Below are positions 8,920 to 18,725 of a stretch of 64,000 nt of DNA, piece after piece. The translations under genes were made by a program, and so were the position numbers. The DNA is from Microcaldota archaeon (lineage in GTDB: Archaea > Micrarchaeota > Micrarchaeia > Micrarchaeales > CABMGC01): assembly GCA_021818995.1 (NCBI GenBank), contig JAKASP010000001.1, forward strand, positions 93,381-157,380. The letters run 5' to 3'. Below the pieces are notes generated by a model, which had not been told where the DNA came from, ran no database searches, and worked only from the letters and a program-made list of their open reading frames with translations. How positions within the stretch are numbered: the stretch's first letter is position 1; the number at the start of each line of letters is the position of its first letter.

Positions 8920-9495
8920 CTGTACTACACATACACGATAAAAGACTCGGTCAGCGTGCCGCCGAAGTACATCGGAGAGGACATAAGCAAGGCGACCACC
9001 GAGATACTGCGCACAAAGTACGAGCGAACGCTCGACAAGGAGATGGGCGTAATGCTTGTGGTGCACAACGTCAGGGACATAAGCGATGGCTACATCCTTC
9101 CTGCGGACCCTAACATACATCACGACGTCACTTTCGACGTACTCACGTTCAAGCTGGAGGTGGACGAGGTGGTGCTCGGCGAGGTATCCGAGCTCGCGGA
9201 CTTCGGTCTATTCGTAAGGCTTGGACCTATAGACGGGCTGGTGCACCTCTCGCAGATAACGAGCGACTTCATAACGTTCGACAGGAAGGCCGGGGTGTTC
9301 GTGTCGAAGAACACGAAGCGCACGGTCAAGAAGGGAGACATGGTTTACGCCAAGGTCTCGACGATAAGCATAAGGAACACGATACAGGACGCGAAGATAG
9401 CCCTGACGATGAGGCCCGAGGGCTTCGGAAAGCCCGAGTGGGTCAAGGAAGAGAAGATCAGGGAGATAAGGCAGAAGAGGAAGAAGGGAAGGTGA
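8920..9495 (+). CDS. rpoE: DNA-directed RNA polymerase subunit RpoE (Rpo7); start proposed at CTG 8920
   Basis: YYTYTIKDSVSVPPKYIGED...GLFVRLGPIDGLVHLSQI S1 domain; canonical-start ORF begins only at GTG 8956, inside the conserved N-terminus. Confidence 0.85.
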   Translation: MYYTYTIKDSVSVPPKYIGEDISKATTEILRTKYERTLDKEMGVMLVVHNVRDISDGYILPADPNIHHDVTFDVLTFKLEVDEVVLGEVSELADFGLFVRLGPIDGLVHLSQITSDFITFDRKAGVFVSKNTKRTVKKGDMVYAKVSTISIRNTIQDAKIALTMRPEGFGKPEWVKEEKIREIRQKRKKGR

Positions 9496-9499
9496 GAAG

Positions 9500-9691
9500 A
9501 TGGCAGAGAAGGCTTGCAGGACCGATAGGCTGATAATCTCTCAGGGGGACACGTGCCCGATATGCGGACAGAGCAACCTAACTAGCAAGTGGTCCGGTTA
9601 CATGGTCATACTGAATGTCGAGAAATCAGAACTCGCGAAGAAGATGGGGCTTAAGATAAACGGCTCGTACGCGCTGCACCTGAACGACTAG
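9500..9691 (+). CDS. spt4: Transcription elongation factor Spt4 (RpoE'')
   Basis: ACRTDRLII...CPICGQSNLTSKWSGYMVIL; adjacent to rpoE. Confidence 0.92.
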   Translation: MAEKACRTDRLIISQGDTCPICGQSNLTSKWSGYMVILNVEKSELAKKMGLKINGSYALHLND

Positions 9692-10386
9692 CTCTCCTTC
9701 TTCTCCAGCGGCTTTGTCCTGGAGAACTCCTCCTCAACAGTAAGCTTCACGGTCTTGTCCATGTACCTCATGACCGCATTAACGAAGTCGCTCTTGTTTA
9801 TCAGGTACTTGCTGTCCTTCTCTGTCTTCTCTCCGAAGACCACCTTGATGTTGCCGTTCGAGATCGAGACCGAATCTGGTGCGAGGTTGTACACCTGCGC
9901 CACGGCCTTGACCCTCTCCTCGTCCTTGTCTATCTTCTCTATAACCTTTATCTCATAGAGCATTTTCTCGCCGGCGAGCGGGTGGTTCGCGTCTACGATG
10001 ACCCTGCCTGAGTTGACGCTCTTTATCGTCGCCACTGCGCCGTCTATGTCTAGCTGCATTCCAGGCTGCGGCTCAATGTCGCGCTTCTTGAAGTCAGATA
10101 GCGACATGACCTTCACGAGCGTTGCGTTCCTGTCGCCGAACGCGTCCCTAGGGTCTAGCTCGACCTTCTTGGTCTCGCCGACGCTCATGCCCTTGACCGC
10201 CGCCTCCACTCCCTTTATCGCGTTGCCCTTTCCTATGACTATCAGCTGCGGCTCGTACTTGACCTCGTCGTCAACGTCGCCGTTCTGCTCGGCCACCTTC
10301 TTCAATGTGGTGTATATGAGCTTGTTGTCGGCCACGCGCCAGGCGCTGTAGTCGACCTTCACAAAATCTCCGTCGTTAAAAGGCAT
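9688..10386 (-). CDS. FKBP-type peptidyl-prolyl isomerase (SlyD-like)
   Basis: GDFVKVDYSAW..., VIGKGNAIKGVEAAVKGMSVGETKKVELDPRDAFGDR, DANHPLAGEKMLYEIKV. Confidence 0.92.
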   Translation of the reverse strand: MPFNDGDFVKVDYSAWRVADNKLIYTTLKKVAEQNGDVDDEVKYEPQLIVIGKGNAIKGVEAAVKGMSVGETKKVELDPRDAFGDRNATLVKVMSLSDFKKRDIEPQPGMQLDIDGAVATIKSVNSGRVIVDANHPLAGEKMLYEIKVIEKIDKDEERVKAVAQVYNLAPDSVSISNGNIKVVFGEKTEKDSKYLINKSDFVNAVMRYMDKTVKLTVEEEFSRTKPLEKKES

Positions 10387-10443
10387 AGGCTCAGCTTGTT
10401 AGATTTTTAAGTATTGCATGTGTAGTTAATAAAGGTTTTCGCT

Positions 10444-11070
10444 TTGGAGAGAAAAAAACTCATAGAGCTCATAGGCTCGGTCTTCGTGGCCCTGATCTTC
10501 CTCAGCTCGTACGCGGCCTTCGGCAACATATCGCAGAGCGGGAGCAACGCCACAACAACGGCATCGACGCCGCAGACCTTCTACGGCAGCGCGATAGGCA
10601 ATGCGACGATAACGTCGTACAGCAACGCGATGAGCATAAACATCACGTGCAAGAACGTCAGCTCGGTATCGGGACCCCTCAATAGCGCGCTCACGAACCT
10701 GGAGAAGAACGGCTCCGTAAGCACATTCAGCTCGTTCCAGGCGTCGCAGATCGCTGTAGACGCTGGCAGCCTGAGCACGTATCCGCTCTTCCTGCAGCTC
10801 GCGGGCGACGCGGGCCAGGGCGAGTCATGCACAGCGTTCACCACGTCAGCTAACATCAATCTGCCAAGCAGGATGTCCTTCCACATACCCCCGCAGCCAG
10901 GAATCACCAACGGGCAGAACATAACCATAACGATACCGTCAAGCTTGCAGACGGGCTCCATCGCCATAACGCTCGAGCGCAACATGAGCACCAAGCTCAG
11001 GGTGCAGGTTGACGCGGCAATAGCGGTAAACGGAAGCATATACGGCGGACTGAGGGTAGCGCAGGTGTAG
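10444..11070 (+). CDS. Membrane-anchored extracytoplasmic protein, unknown
   Basis: N-terminal TM then S/T/N-rich body; TTG start. Confidence 0.6.
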   Translation: MERKKLIELIGSVFVALIFLSSYAAFGNISQSGSNATTTASTPQTFYGSAIGNATITSYSNAMSINITCKNVSSVSGPLNSALTNLEKNGSVSTFSSFQASQIAVDAGSLSTYPLFLQLAGDAGQGESCTAFTTSANINLPSRMSFHIPPQPGITNGQNITITIPSSLQTGSIAITLERNMSTKLRVQVDAAIAVNGSIYGGLRVAQV

Positions 11071-11071
11071 C

Positions 11072-12796
11072 ATGCTGGCCAACAAGATAAGGGATGAGGC
11101 AAGGAAGTTCGCGCTCAAGAACGCGCAGGACTACGGCAAGGCGGATCCCGGCGCTGTGCTAAGCAAGGTGCTCGCGGCCGAGCCCCGGCTCAGGCAGAGC
11201 ATAAAGGAGCTGTCGCTGCTCGTCAACGAGGTAGTGCAGGAAGTCAACAAGATGAGCGAGGCGCAGGTGCAGAAGGAGTTCGACACCCATGCCAAGGAGT
11301 TCGAGAAGAGGGAGAGGGAGACGCAGGAGAGGAACGCGAACCCGAAGATGGAGCTCGACGGAGCAGTCGCAGGCAAGTTCGCGACTCGGTTCCCGCCGGA
11401 ACCGAACGGCTACCTCCAGCTCGGCCACGCGAAGATAGCCTGGCTTGAGAGGGAGTTCGCCGACAAGTACAAGGGAACTGTAGCCCTTTACTTCGACGAC
11501 ACAAATCCCGAGAACGAGAAGCAGGAGTTCGTTGAGGAGATAAAGAAGGACCTGGAGTGGCTCGGAATAAAGTTCGAGCGCGAATATTACGCGAGCGACC
11601 ACATGGGGAAGATATACGAATATGCGGGAAAGCTCACGGAGCACGGCGACGCATACGTCTGCATGTGCGACAGCGAGAAGATGAAGAAGATGAGGTTCGC
11701 TGGCGAGGAGTGCGAGCACAGGAAGCAGTCCAAGGCCGAGAACGTGAAGCTGCTCAGGAAGATGCTAGACAGGGGGTTCAAGGACGGCGAGGCCGCGCTC
11801 AGGCTGAAGCTTGACATGAAAGCCGAGAACACGACGATGCGAGACCCGGTCATACTCAGGATAATAACGCACGAGCACTACAGGCAGGGCAAGAAGTACG
11901 CGGCGTGGCCCACCTACGACTTCAACACGCCGATCGTTGACTCGCTGGAGGGCATAACCGACGCTATACGCTCAAAGGAGTACGAGCTGCGCGACGAGCT
12001 GGACATGAAGATACTGGACCTGCTCGGCCTGAGGAAGCCGAGGATAAGGAGCATCGCGAGGCTGGAGGTGAAGGACAACATAACCTCGAAGAGGAAGACG
12101 AACGCGCTGATAGAGGAGGGCAAGCTCTCAGGCTACGACGACCCGAGGCTCGTGACGATAGCCGCACTCAGGAGGCGGGGCGTGCAGCCGCAGGCGATCA
12201 AGAAGTTCGTGCTGAGGTTCGGCATGAGCAAGACCAACAGCGAGGTCAGCATAGACATGCTGCTCGCAGAGAACAGGCAGGTGATAGACGGCATAGCGCG
12301 CAGGCTCTTCCTTGTGCAGGAGCCCACAGAGGTTAGGATAGGCGGCATGCCGAAGGAGCGCAAGGCAGTCAAGCTGAACCTCCATCCGACGAACGAGATG
12401 GGGCAGAGGGAGAGCAGCGTATCTGACGCGCTGCTGATAAGCGGGAGCGACGCGAAGACGCTTAAACCAGGATCCGTCTTCAGGCTGAAGGACCTCTTCA
12501 ACGTCAAGGTCGAGAAGGCTGGCAAGAAGGAGATAGAGGCAAAGTTCCTTGGAAACGAGAGCGTAGATGCCCCGAAGTTCCAGTGGGTGGACTCTAAGAG
12601 AAAGGTAAGGTGCGAGCTCGTGATGGTGGGCCCGCTGCTTGTCGGCGAGAAGTTCAACGATAAGAGCCTAATCAAGATGGAGGCGTACGCTGAGGAGTTC
12701 GTCAACTCGCTCGAGAAGGACGAGATCGTGCAGTTCGAGCGCGTTGGGTTTTATAAGCTTGACGATGTCAAGCAGAAGACATTCATTGCACTCTGA
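11072..12796 (+). CDS. gltX: Glutamyl-tRNA synthetase, archaeal type
   Basis: TRFPPEPNGYLQLGHAK signature, LYFDDTNPENEKQEFVEEI, archaeal anticodon domain; SD GGTGT upstream of ATG. Confidence 0.95.
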   Translation: MLANKIRDEARKFALKNAQDYGKADPGAVLSKVLAAEPRLRQSIKELSLLVNEVVQEVNKMSEAQVQKEFDTHAKEFEKRERETQERNANPKMELDGAVAGKFATRFPPEPNGYLQLGHAKIAWLEREFADKYKGTVALYFDDTNPENEKQEFVEEIKKDLEWLGIKFEREYYASDHMGKIYEYAGKLTEHGDAYVCMCDSEKMKKMRFAGEECEHRKQSKAENVKLLRKMLDRGFKDGEAALRLKLDMKAENTTMRDPVILRIITHEHYRQGKKYAAWPTYDFNTPIVDSLEGITDAIRSKEYELRDELDMKILDLLGLRKPRIRSIARLEVKDNITSKRKTNALIEEGKLSGYDDPRLVTIAALRRRGVQPQAIKKFVLRFGMSKTNSEVSIDMLLAENRQVIDGIARRLFLVQEPTEVRIGGMPKERKAVKLNLHPTNEMGQRESSVSDALLISGSDAKTLKPGSVFRLKDLFNVKVEKAGKKEIEAKFLGNESVDAPKFQWVDSKRKVRCELVMVGPLLVGEKFNDKSLIKMEAYAEEFVNSLEKDEIVQFERVGFYKLDDVKQKTFIAL

Positions 12797-12807
12797 GGCG
12801 ACAAGCA

Positions 12808-13467
12808 TTGAATAACAAAGAGGTAGACGCTAGCAGGCTCAACACGCACGACGAGCCGCGCGCGGGCTTCTCAACAATAGAGGCGAGCGCTGTCAAAAAG
12901 ATAGTGCGCGAGAGCTGGGAGTCAAAGCTGAAGGAGAGGGGCACGACACTCGACATACTCAACGAGCACGCCGAGTTCATGACCAGAGAGTTCAGCGCAC
13001 TCGATTACGAGACCCTCTGCATGCAGAACATAGCGGCTAGGGCGAAGCACATGTCCAAGGGCGAGCTGCTCGCGTACACGAACGCGATAGAGGCGCTGGC
13101 CATCGGATACAAGGAGAGGTTCGGGGCAGACCTCGGGAGCCTGCTCATCGCTGGCATAACCTTGGTTGCGAAGGACTTCAAGACAGTGAGCAAGCATCTC
13201 GACTACTTCCTAGCGCACGTGTCTGAGAGCGCGAAGGCGTACGAGACCGCTATCGGGCGCGAGGTGAAGCGCGTGGAGCGGCTGGATTCCCGGCTAAGGA
13301 GCAAGAATTCCGGAATACTCAGGTTCTTCAGGAAGAAGGAGATAGCAGAACTTAACGCCAGGATAAGGTCGAGGCAGGCGAGGATCTCCAGGCTCTCGGC
13401 AAAGAAGGCGAGGTACGCGAAGCTCGGGGACGATACGCGCTCCAGGGCAGATCCCAGGAAGCGCTGA
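12808..13467 (+). CDS. Coiled-coil protein, unknown
   Basis: Complete ORF with native codon usage; charged helical sequence. Confidence 0.55.
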   Translation: MNNKEVDASRLNTHDEPRAGFSTIEASAVKKIVRESWESKLKERGTTLDILNEHAEFMTREFSALDYETLCMQNIAARAKHMSKGELLAYTNAIEALAIGYKERFGADLGSLLIAGITLVAKDFKTVSKHLDYFLAHVSESAKAYETAIGREVKRVERLDSRLRSKNSGILRFFRKKEIAELNARIRSRQARISRLSAKKARYAKLGDDTRSRADPRKR

Positions 13468-13508
13468 CCCCTGTCTAGTTTTATAAGCCTGAAAAGAGCA
13501 GTGGTTGC

Positions 13509-14624
13509 ATGGCTGACAAGAAGGTCCTGGAGCAGAAGCTGGAGGAGCTGCAGAAGGACTACTCGAAGACCAAGTACAACAAGGCCACGAACACGTACCT
13601 CGGCCTGCTGAGGCACAAGATGGCCCTGATAAGGAAGACGCTCTCGGAGAGGAAGAAGAGGAAGGGCACAGGCTTCGCTGTCAAGAAGACCGGAGACGCG
13701 ACAGTGGTGATGGTCGGCTTCCCCAACGCGGGCAAGTCCTCGCTGCTCGGCAGGCTGACCGAGGCCGAGTCAAAGGTAGCGGATTACGCTTTCACAACAC
13801 TTGACGTCATCCCAGGCATGCTCGAGTACGAAGGGGCGAGCATACAGCTGCTAGACGTGCCAGGGCTGATAGAGGGCGCGCACGCTGGCAAGGGCGCGGG
13901 AACGCAGATAGCGAGCGTGATGCGCGTCGCTGACCTTCTGCTCTTCGTGGTGGACGCGACCGAGCCTGAGCAGATACACAAGCTGATAGAGGAGCTGTCG
14001 CTTCTTGACATAAAGGTGAACAGGGAGAAGCCGAGGGTGCTGGTCGAGGCCAGGAAGGGCGGAGGTGTCGATGTTGAGTCGAACAGGCACAAGGTTCCAG
14101 GCAAGAAGGAGATAGAGGCTGTTCTCCACGAGATAGGCACGTACAACTGCAAGGTAATCTTCTACAACGACATGGACATCGATGAGCTCATAGCCGTGCT
14201 TGTCGACAATGCGGTGTACACGCGGGGCATAATAGCGCTGAACAAGATAGACCTGCTCGCCGATTCGAAGACCGATCAGGTCAGGAGAGAGCTCGAGGCC
14301 AAGACGCGCATGCGCGTCGTGCCTGTAAGCGCAGAGCACGGATCGAACATCGACAGGCTGAAGGAGGCGATCTTCGCGAACCTGAGCCTGATGCGCATCT
14401 ACCTGAAGCCCAAGGACGGCGAGGCCGATTACGCTAAGCCGTTCGTGCTGAAGGATGGCGGCTCTGTCTCTGACCTCGCGAAGGGCCTGCACTCCAAGGC
14501 CGCGAAGAACCTGAAGTGCGCGTTCGTCACAGGAAGGAGCGCTAGGTTCGCAAACCAGAAAGTGGGAGGCGAGCACGTGCTGCGCGACGGCGACGTCGTT
14601 ACTCTGGTCTACGACAAGTTCTAA
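13509..14624 (+). CDS. DRG/Rbg-family GTPase with C-terminal TGS domain
   Basis: GFPNAGKSSLLGRLTEAESKVADYAFTTLDVIPGML, DVPGLIEGA, NKIDLL, C-terminal VLRDGDVVTLVY TGS. Confidence 0.93.
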   Translation: MADKKVLEQKLEELQKDYSKTKYNKATNTYLGLLRHKMALIRKTLSERKKRKGTGFAVKKTGDATVVMVGFPNAGKSSLLGRLTEAESKVADYAFTTLDVIPGMLEYEGASIQLLDVPGLIEGAHAGKGAGTQIASVMRVADLLLFVVDATEPEQIHKLIEELSLLDIKVNREKPRVLVEARKGGGVDVESNRHKVPGKKEIEAVLHEIGTYNCKVIFYNDMDIDELIAVLVDNAVYTRGIIALNKIDLLADSKTDQVRRELEAKTRMRVVPVSAEHGSNIDRLKEAIFANLSLMRIYLKPKDGEADYAKPFVLKDGGSVSDLAKGLHSKAAKNLKCAFVTGRSARFANQKVGGEHVLRDGDVVTLVYDKF

Positions 14625-14664
14625 GCCAGGGAAGTTATTATAAAAACAATCGAAGGATAGTATC

Positions 14665-15375
14665 ATGGCACGCAGGCCCTATTTCATAAGAGTCTCATCG
14701 CAAAAGGGCGGAGTCGGCAAGACGGTCGTATCTGTGAACCTGGCCGCGGCGCTCGCCATAAGGGGCAAGAAGGTGCTGCTCGCCGATGCGGATTTCTCGA
14801 ACCCATGCGTGGGCATACACCTCAGGTTTGAGAAGGTGGAAACTGGGATCATGGAGGTGCTGGAGGGCGATGCGAAGATAGAGGAGGCGATAGTCAAGTA
14901 CTTCCCTGCTGGTCTGAGCGTGCTGCCCGGCTCGCTCATGGACCTGCCCGGCTCGCTGACGGACGAGAAGATAAAGCGGGTGGGGGGGCCGCTGCAGCAG
15001 ATGGACTACGACTTCGTGATATTCGACACGGCCCCGGGCATACTCTCGGATGCGGTGCTCAAGTACTACGACGAGGCGCTGCTCGTGATAACTCCGGACC
15101 TGCCCTCGCTTACATCCGTGATCAGGCTTGCGGAGATCTACAAGAAGAACGGGGTAAAGAGCAACTTCGTAGTGAACAGGGTCGCTGGCGAGAAGCACGA
15201 GATAAGCGTAGAGCAGATAGAGGACGGGCTGGAGAAGCGGGCGCTGGGCGTGCTTCCGGAGGACAGGGAGGTTTCTGTGAGCGTTGCGAAGCAGATCCCG
15301 ATATTCATCGCTAACGAGGACGCGCCGTTCTCGCAGGCGATAGCCAGGCTCGCGGACCACTACCTGCACGTGTGA
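14665..15375 (+). CDS. MinD/ParA-family ATPase
   Basis: SSQKGGVGKTVVSVNLAAALAIRGKKVLLADADFSNP deviant Walker A; FDTAPG. Confidence 0.9.
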   Translation: MARRPYFIRVSSQKGGVGKTVVSVNLAAALAIRGKKVLLADADFSNPCVGIHLRFEKVETGIMEVLEGDAKIEEAIVKYFPAGLSVLPGSLMDLPGSLTDEKIKRVGGPLQQMDYDFVIFDTAPGILSDAVLKYYDEALLVITPDLPSLTSVIRLAEIYKKNGVKSNFVVNRVAGEKHEISVEQIEDGLEKRALGVLPEDREVSVSVAKQIPIFIANEDAPFSQAIARLADHYLHV

Positions 15376-15422
15376 GCGCTGCAGAATCCGCACGAAATCT
15401 ATAAATAAAGAAAGCTCTTAGC

Positions 15423-15842
15423 ATGAAGCAGGGAGGAGTGGTGGAAGCGGTTCAGGAGAAGCTTCGTGACGCTGACGGAAGGCGCGGAATTAGGGAGACG
15501 CTTGCTGGAGCGCTACGCGTTGACAGGCTGAAGGAGAGCCCGTGGACCCAGATACTACACTCTCCGCTCAGGTATGCGCTCGGGATGTCTGCCGTGGCCT
15601 TCGGCGAGGGCTTCGCTAGATACTTCAACCACACAGTCCTCTTCCCTGCGTTCCCGAATGTGCTTGACTCAGTGGGCATGGTTTCCATAGGCGCGTTCCT
15701 GCTGATCGACGTTGTTCGCGACGTGAAGAGGCGCACGGAAGTCAAGAACGAGGCGATGCTTCTGCTCAGGCGCGCCGCGAAGCACCCGCAGCAATCGAAG
15801 CTTGACCCGTTCGTACGGGGCGGGCGCGACAAAGGAGACTGA
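15423..15842 (+). CDS. Hypothetical protein
   Basis: ORF with archaeal-style start context. Confidence 0.45.
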   Translation: MKQGGVVEAVQEKLRDADGRRGIRETLAGALRVDRLKESPWTQILHSPLRYALGMSAVAFGEGFARYFNHTVLFPAFPNVLDSVGMVSIGAFLLIDVVRDVKRRTEVKNEAMLLLRRAAKHPQQSKLDPFVRGGRDKGD

Positions 15843-15869
15843 AAACAGGGCGTTAGCAACACTATAAGT

Positions 15870-16097
15870 ATGTGGAAGTCCAATGCATATGCAGGCGAAC
15901 CAATGACAATGGAGAAAAACACCGGCATCTTCGTACTTCTCATGAAGAACACGAACAAGATGGAGCTCGACAAGTCGATAATGTCAAAGCTGGGGCTGAG
16001 CAAGATAGGCTACGTGCTGAACAAGGACTACCTGATGACAAGGCGGGAGGACCTGAAGGGCGCGATCAGGGAGCTGAAGGGCTGGCACCTAATCTGA
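15870..16097 (+). CDS. Hypothetical small protein
   Basis: Short ORF between genes; internal ATG 15903 possible. Confidence 0.4.
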   Translation: MWKSNAYAGEPMTMEKNTGIFVLLMKNTNKMELDKSIMSKLGLSKIGYVLNKDYLMTRREDLKGAIRELKGWHLI

Positions 16098-16159
16098 GGA
16101 GTGCCGCATAATATTGTCTCTTAAACTCTGCGTTTCTAAGTAATATTGAATGTGATAGA

Positions 16160-16351
16160 ATGAAGGGAAAAGTAAAGATGTTCAATGCCGCACGCGGCTT
16201 TGGATTCATCACTGGAGATGACGGAAAGGACGTATACGTGCACACCTCGGCGATTGCAGGGGGCGCTGCGCTCGCTGTCGGAGACGAGGTAGAGTACGAG
16301 GTCGAAGAGGGTGAACGCGGACCGCGCGCAAAGAACGTCAAGAAGCTCTGA
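16160..16351 (+). CDS. cspA: Cold-shock domain protein (CspA-like)
   Basis: KGKVKMFNAARGFGFITGDDGKDVYVHTSAI RNP motifs. Confidence 0.93.
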   Translation: MKGKVKMFNAARGFGFITGDDGKDVYVHTSAIAGGAALAVGDEVEYEVEEGERGPRAKNVKKL

Positions 16352-16420
16352 GATCGCTAAACCTACCAAGTAGTTATAGCAGCTAGCCGCGGCTGGAAGA
16401 GGAACGCTAAAAGTGATAAG

Positions 16421-16906
16421 ATGACTAAACCTATAAGGGAACTGACCATAACGCGCACGTTCGATGCGCCACGTGAGATTGTCTGGAAGGCGTGGACCGA
16501 CCAGAAGACTGTGCAGAGGTGGTGGGGGCCGAGGGGCGTCAGCAACCCGACATGCGTCTGGGAGGCCAGGCCGAACGGCAGGATAGAGATAGTGATGCTG
16601 GCTGGCAAGGAACTGGGCCCTGCTGCAGGCCAGAGATGGCCGATGAACGGCGTGTTCAGGGAGGTGAAGCCGATGAGCAGGCTCGCCTTCACATCGAATG
16701 CGATAGACGACAGGCAGGAGGCGCTGCTGGAGAACGAGGTCACGGTAGACTTCACGGACGAGAACGGCAAGACTAAGATGGTACTGCGCGTTGCGGTCAT
16801 GAAGGCTGTAGCCGGCAAGACGGAGATGATGCTCCAGGGCATGGAGATGGGCTGGAACCAGCAGATAGACAAGCTGGGCGAGGCTGTAGAAGGGAAGAGG
16901 GCATGA
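16421..16906 (+). CDS. SRPBCC / AHSA1-like domain protein
   Basis: TITRTFDAPREIVWKAWTDQKTVQRWWGPRG. Confidence 0.9.
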   Translation: MTKPIRELTITRTFDAPREIVWKAWTDQKTVQRWWGPRGVSNPTCVWEARPNGRIEIVMLAGKELGPAAGQRWPMNGVFREVKPMSRLAFTSNAIDDRQEALLENEVTVDFTDENGKTKMVLRVAVMKAVAGKTEMMLQGMEMGWNQQIDKLGEAVEGKRA

Positions 16907-17133
16907 CGTACAAGGCGTACATTGACAACGTAAGGAAGCAGACTGGCAAGGGCCCGGAGTACTACGCTGCCGAGGCGAAGAAGAAAGGACTGAGCAAGTA
17001 CAGCGAGCTGCTCAGGTGGCTGAAGGCGGACTGCGGCCTCGGACACGGGCACGCGAACGCCATCATCCTGTACATACGGAACCCCGAGATGGCCAAGAGG
17101 AAGATCTCCGAAGACGCCAAGAAGCAGAAATGA
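16903..17133 (+). CDS. DUF4287-like protein
   Basis: YIDNVRKQTGKGPEYYAAEAKKKGLSKYSELLRWLKADCGLGHGHANAI; ATGA overlap with AHSA1 gene. Confidence 0.8.
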   Translation: MTYKAYIDNVRKQTGKGPEYYAAEAKKKGLSKYSELLRWLKADCGLGHGHANAIILYIRNPEMAKRKISEDAKKQK

Positions 17134-17178
17134 TGCCTGGATTGAAACTGCCGGATAACAGAGTTATATAAACGTTTT

Positions 17179-17197
17179 CTTGCAAATATTCTGCAAG
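17179..17197. repeat. Perfect inverted repeat CTTGCA-aatattc-TGCAAG in 5' leader of next gene
   Basis: Read directly; lies between a TATA-like gttatataaac and the GTG start at 17206. Confidence 0.7.
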
Positions 17198-17205
17198 GGG
17201 GTATA

Positions 17206-18372
17206 GTGGCAAACAATGGACTACTGTTAGGTGCGGGCGTACTGGTTGTGATCATAATAATAGCGGCCGTGGCGCTGCTCGGAACTGCTCCGAGCACCAA
17301 CACAACTACGGTTCCCTACCAGAGCCAGAGTTTCGCGGCTCCTGTGATGATAACAGACCCTGCGCAGGTCCCCGCAGGCACATCCGCACTGGTCTTCACC
17401 TATTCTAACGTCCAGATCAACGTAACGGGCCCTGGAGGGCCTCACTGGGTCAACGCAACCGGCAGCGGCAGCGTGAACCTGATAGCGATAATAAACAAGA
17501 CGCAGGTCATGGGATACGCTAACGTGAACGGAAGCGTGCAGATAACGCAGGTCAGGCTGCTCGTGAACTCTGTGCAGATAACGGTCAACAATACAGTGTA
17601 CGTTGTGCCAGTCGCGTACGCGCAGCTCACTCTTCCGATAAGCGGAAATGCAAACGCGAACGCAGGCTCCGGAGTTCTGATCGACTATGCGCCTACTGTA
17701 TCGCCCGCCTTTAACGGCAACGCGACCGCGTTCGTCAGGGTGCCGTCGGGAAGGGCGGTAGTTACAGGCAACATAAACAGCTCGACAAGCACCAACGTCG
17801 GCGGCGTCTTCCAGATAAGTACAAGCGCGAGGGCTTCGCTCGCTGCGGTAACCCCGACTCTCGTGATAAGCAACGCCTCGTTCTCAGCATCGGGCAACTC
17901 CACAAGCGTATCTGTCACGGTCAAGAACAACGGGAACCAGAGCGTGACCCTTAGCAACCTCGTGCTCTACGGGGCGCAGAACGTCAACACCACAGCGTCG
18001 TTCAACGCGAGCGTGGGCGCCAACATGGCGGCCATGGTGAGGGAGAGCATAATCGCAGGCAGGGCTGTCGCAGGCCTGCTGAACGCCAACGTGATGGCGC
18101 TTGTGAGCGTGGGGCTGAACATGCGCGCGTTCGCGATGCAGAACTTCGCGATAAGCTCCGGAGGCTCGCTGAACCTGGTCACCAACTATACCGCATCGCA
18201 GACTACCGGCGCCACGGTGGCCCCGGGATCGAGCGTTACCTTGACGTACAGCGGAGTGGCGCAGTACAACTCAGGCACGTTCACCACAACGCCGGTTTCC
18301 GGATCGCAGTACAGGATACTGGTCGGAAGCAAGACCGGAGCTAGCGCGTACGGAACAGTGACGGCCACGTAG
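17206..18372 (+). CDS. Membrane-anchored extracytoplasmic protein, S/T/N-rich, unknown
   Basis: N-terminal TM, repetitive NxS/T, Ig-like beta patterns (VSVTVKNNGNQSVTLSNLVLYG). Confidence 0.65.
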   Translation: MANNGLLLGAGVLVVIIIIAAVALLGTAPSTNTTTVPYQSQSFAAPVMITDPAQVPAGTSALVFTYSNVQINVTGPGGPHWVNATGSGSVNLIAIINKTQVMGYANVNGSVQITQVRLLVNSVQITVNNTVYVVPVAYAQLTLPISGNANANAGSGVLIDYAPTVSPAFNGNATAFVRVPSGRAVVTGNINSSTSTNVGGVFQISTSARASLAAVTPTLVISNASFSASGNSTSVSVTVKNNGNQSVTLSNLVLYGAQNVNTTASFNASVGANMAAMVRESIIAGRAVAGLLNANVMALVSVGLNMRAFAMQNFAISSGGSLNLVTNYTASQTTGATVAPGSSVTLTYSGVAQYNSGTFTTTPVSGSQYRILVGSKTGASAYGTVTAT

Positions 18373-18413
18373 TATGAGCCGGGATTAGCGTTGGTGCAAG
18401 CGCTGAAGCGGGG

Positions 18414-18677
18414 TCACTTCCACTGCTCCCAGTCCTTGGCCCTCCAGCTCTTCATCTGCTTCATGTAGGGCGCCCACCACAGTATCCAGAGTATGCTTAT
18501 CAGCGCGCACGCGGCTATGAGCACGGCTATGACCACTATTATCTTCTGGAAGATGCTGAAGCCATTAGCGTAGAAAGCTACGAAGAGCAGCGAGCCTATC
18601 AGCGCTATCGAGCCGATCAGCACCGTGGCTATTATCTTGCCGACCATCTTCTTGAACATCTTTCCTGGCTGCTCCAT
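18414..18677 (-). CDS. Small two-TM protein, unknown
   Basis: Two hydrophobic segments, W-rich C-terminus. Confidence 0.5.
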   Translation of the reverse strand: MEQPGKMFKKMVGKIIATVLIGSIALIGSLLFVAFYANGFSIFQKIIVVIAVLIAACALISILWILWWAPYMKQMKSWRAKDWEQWK

Positions 18678-18725
18678 GATACCATACGCATGCGCAGCCG
18701 TAAAACACTTTCCGTTGCGCGCCTC

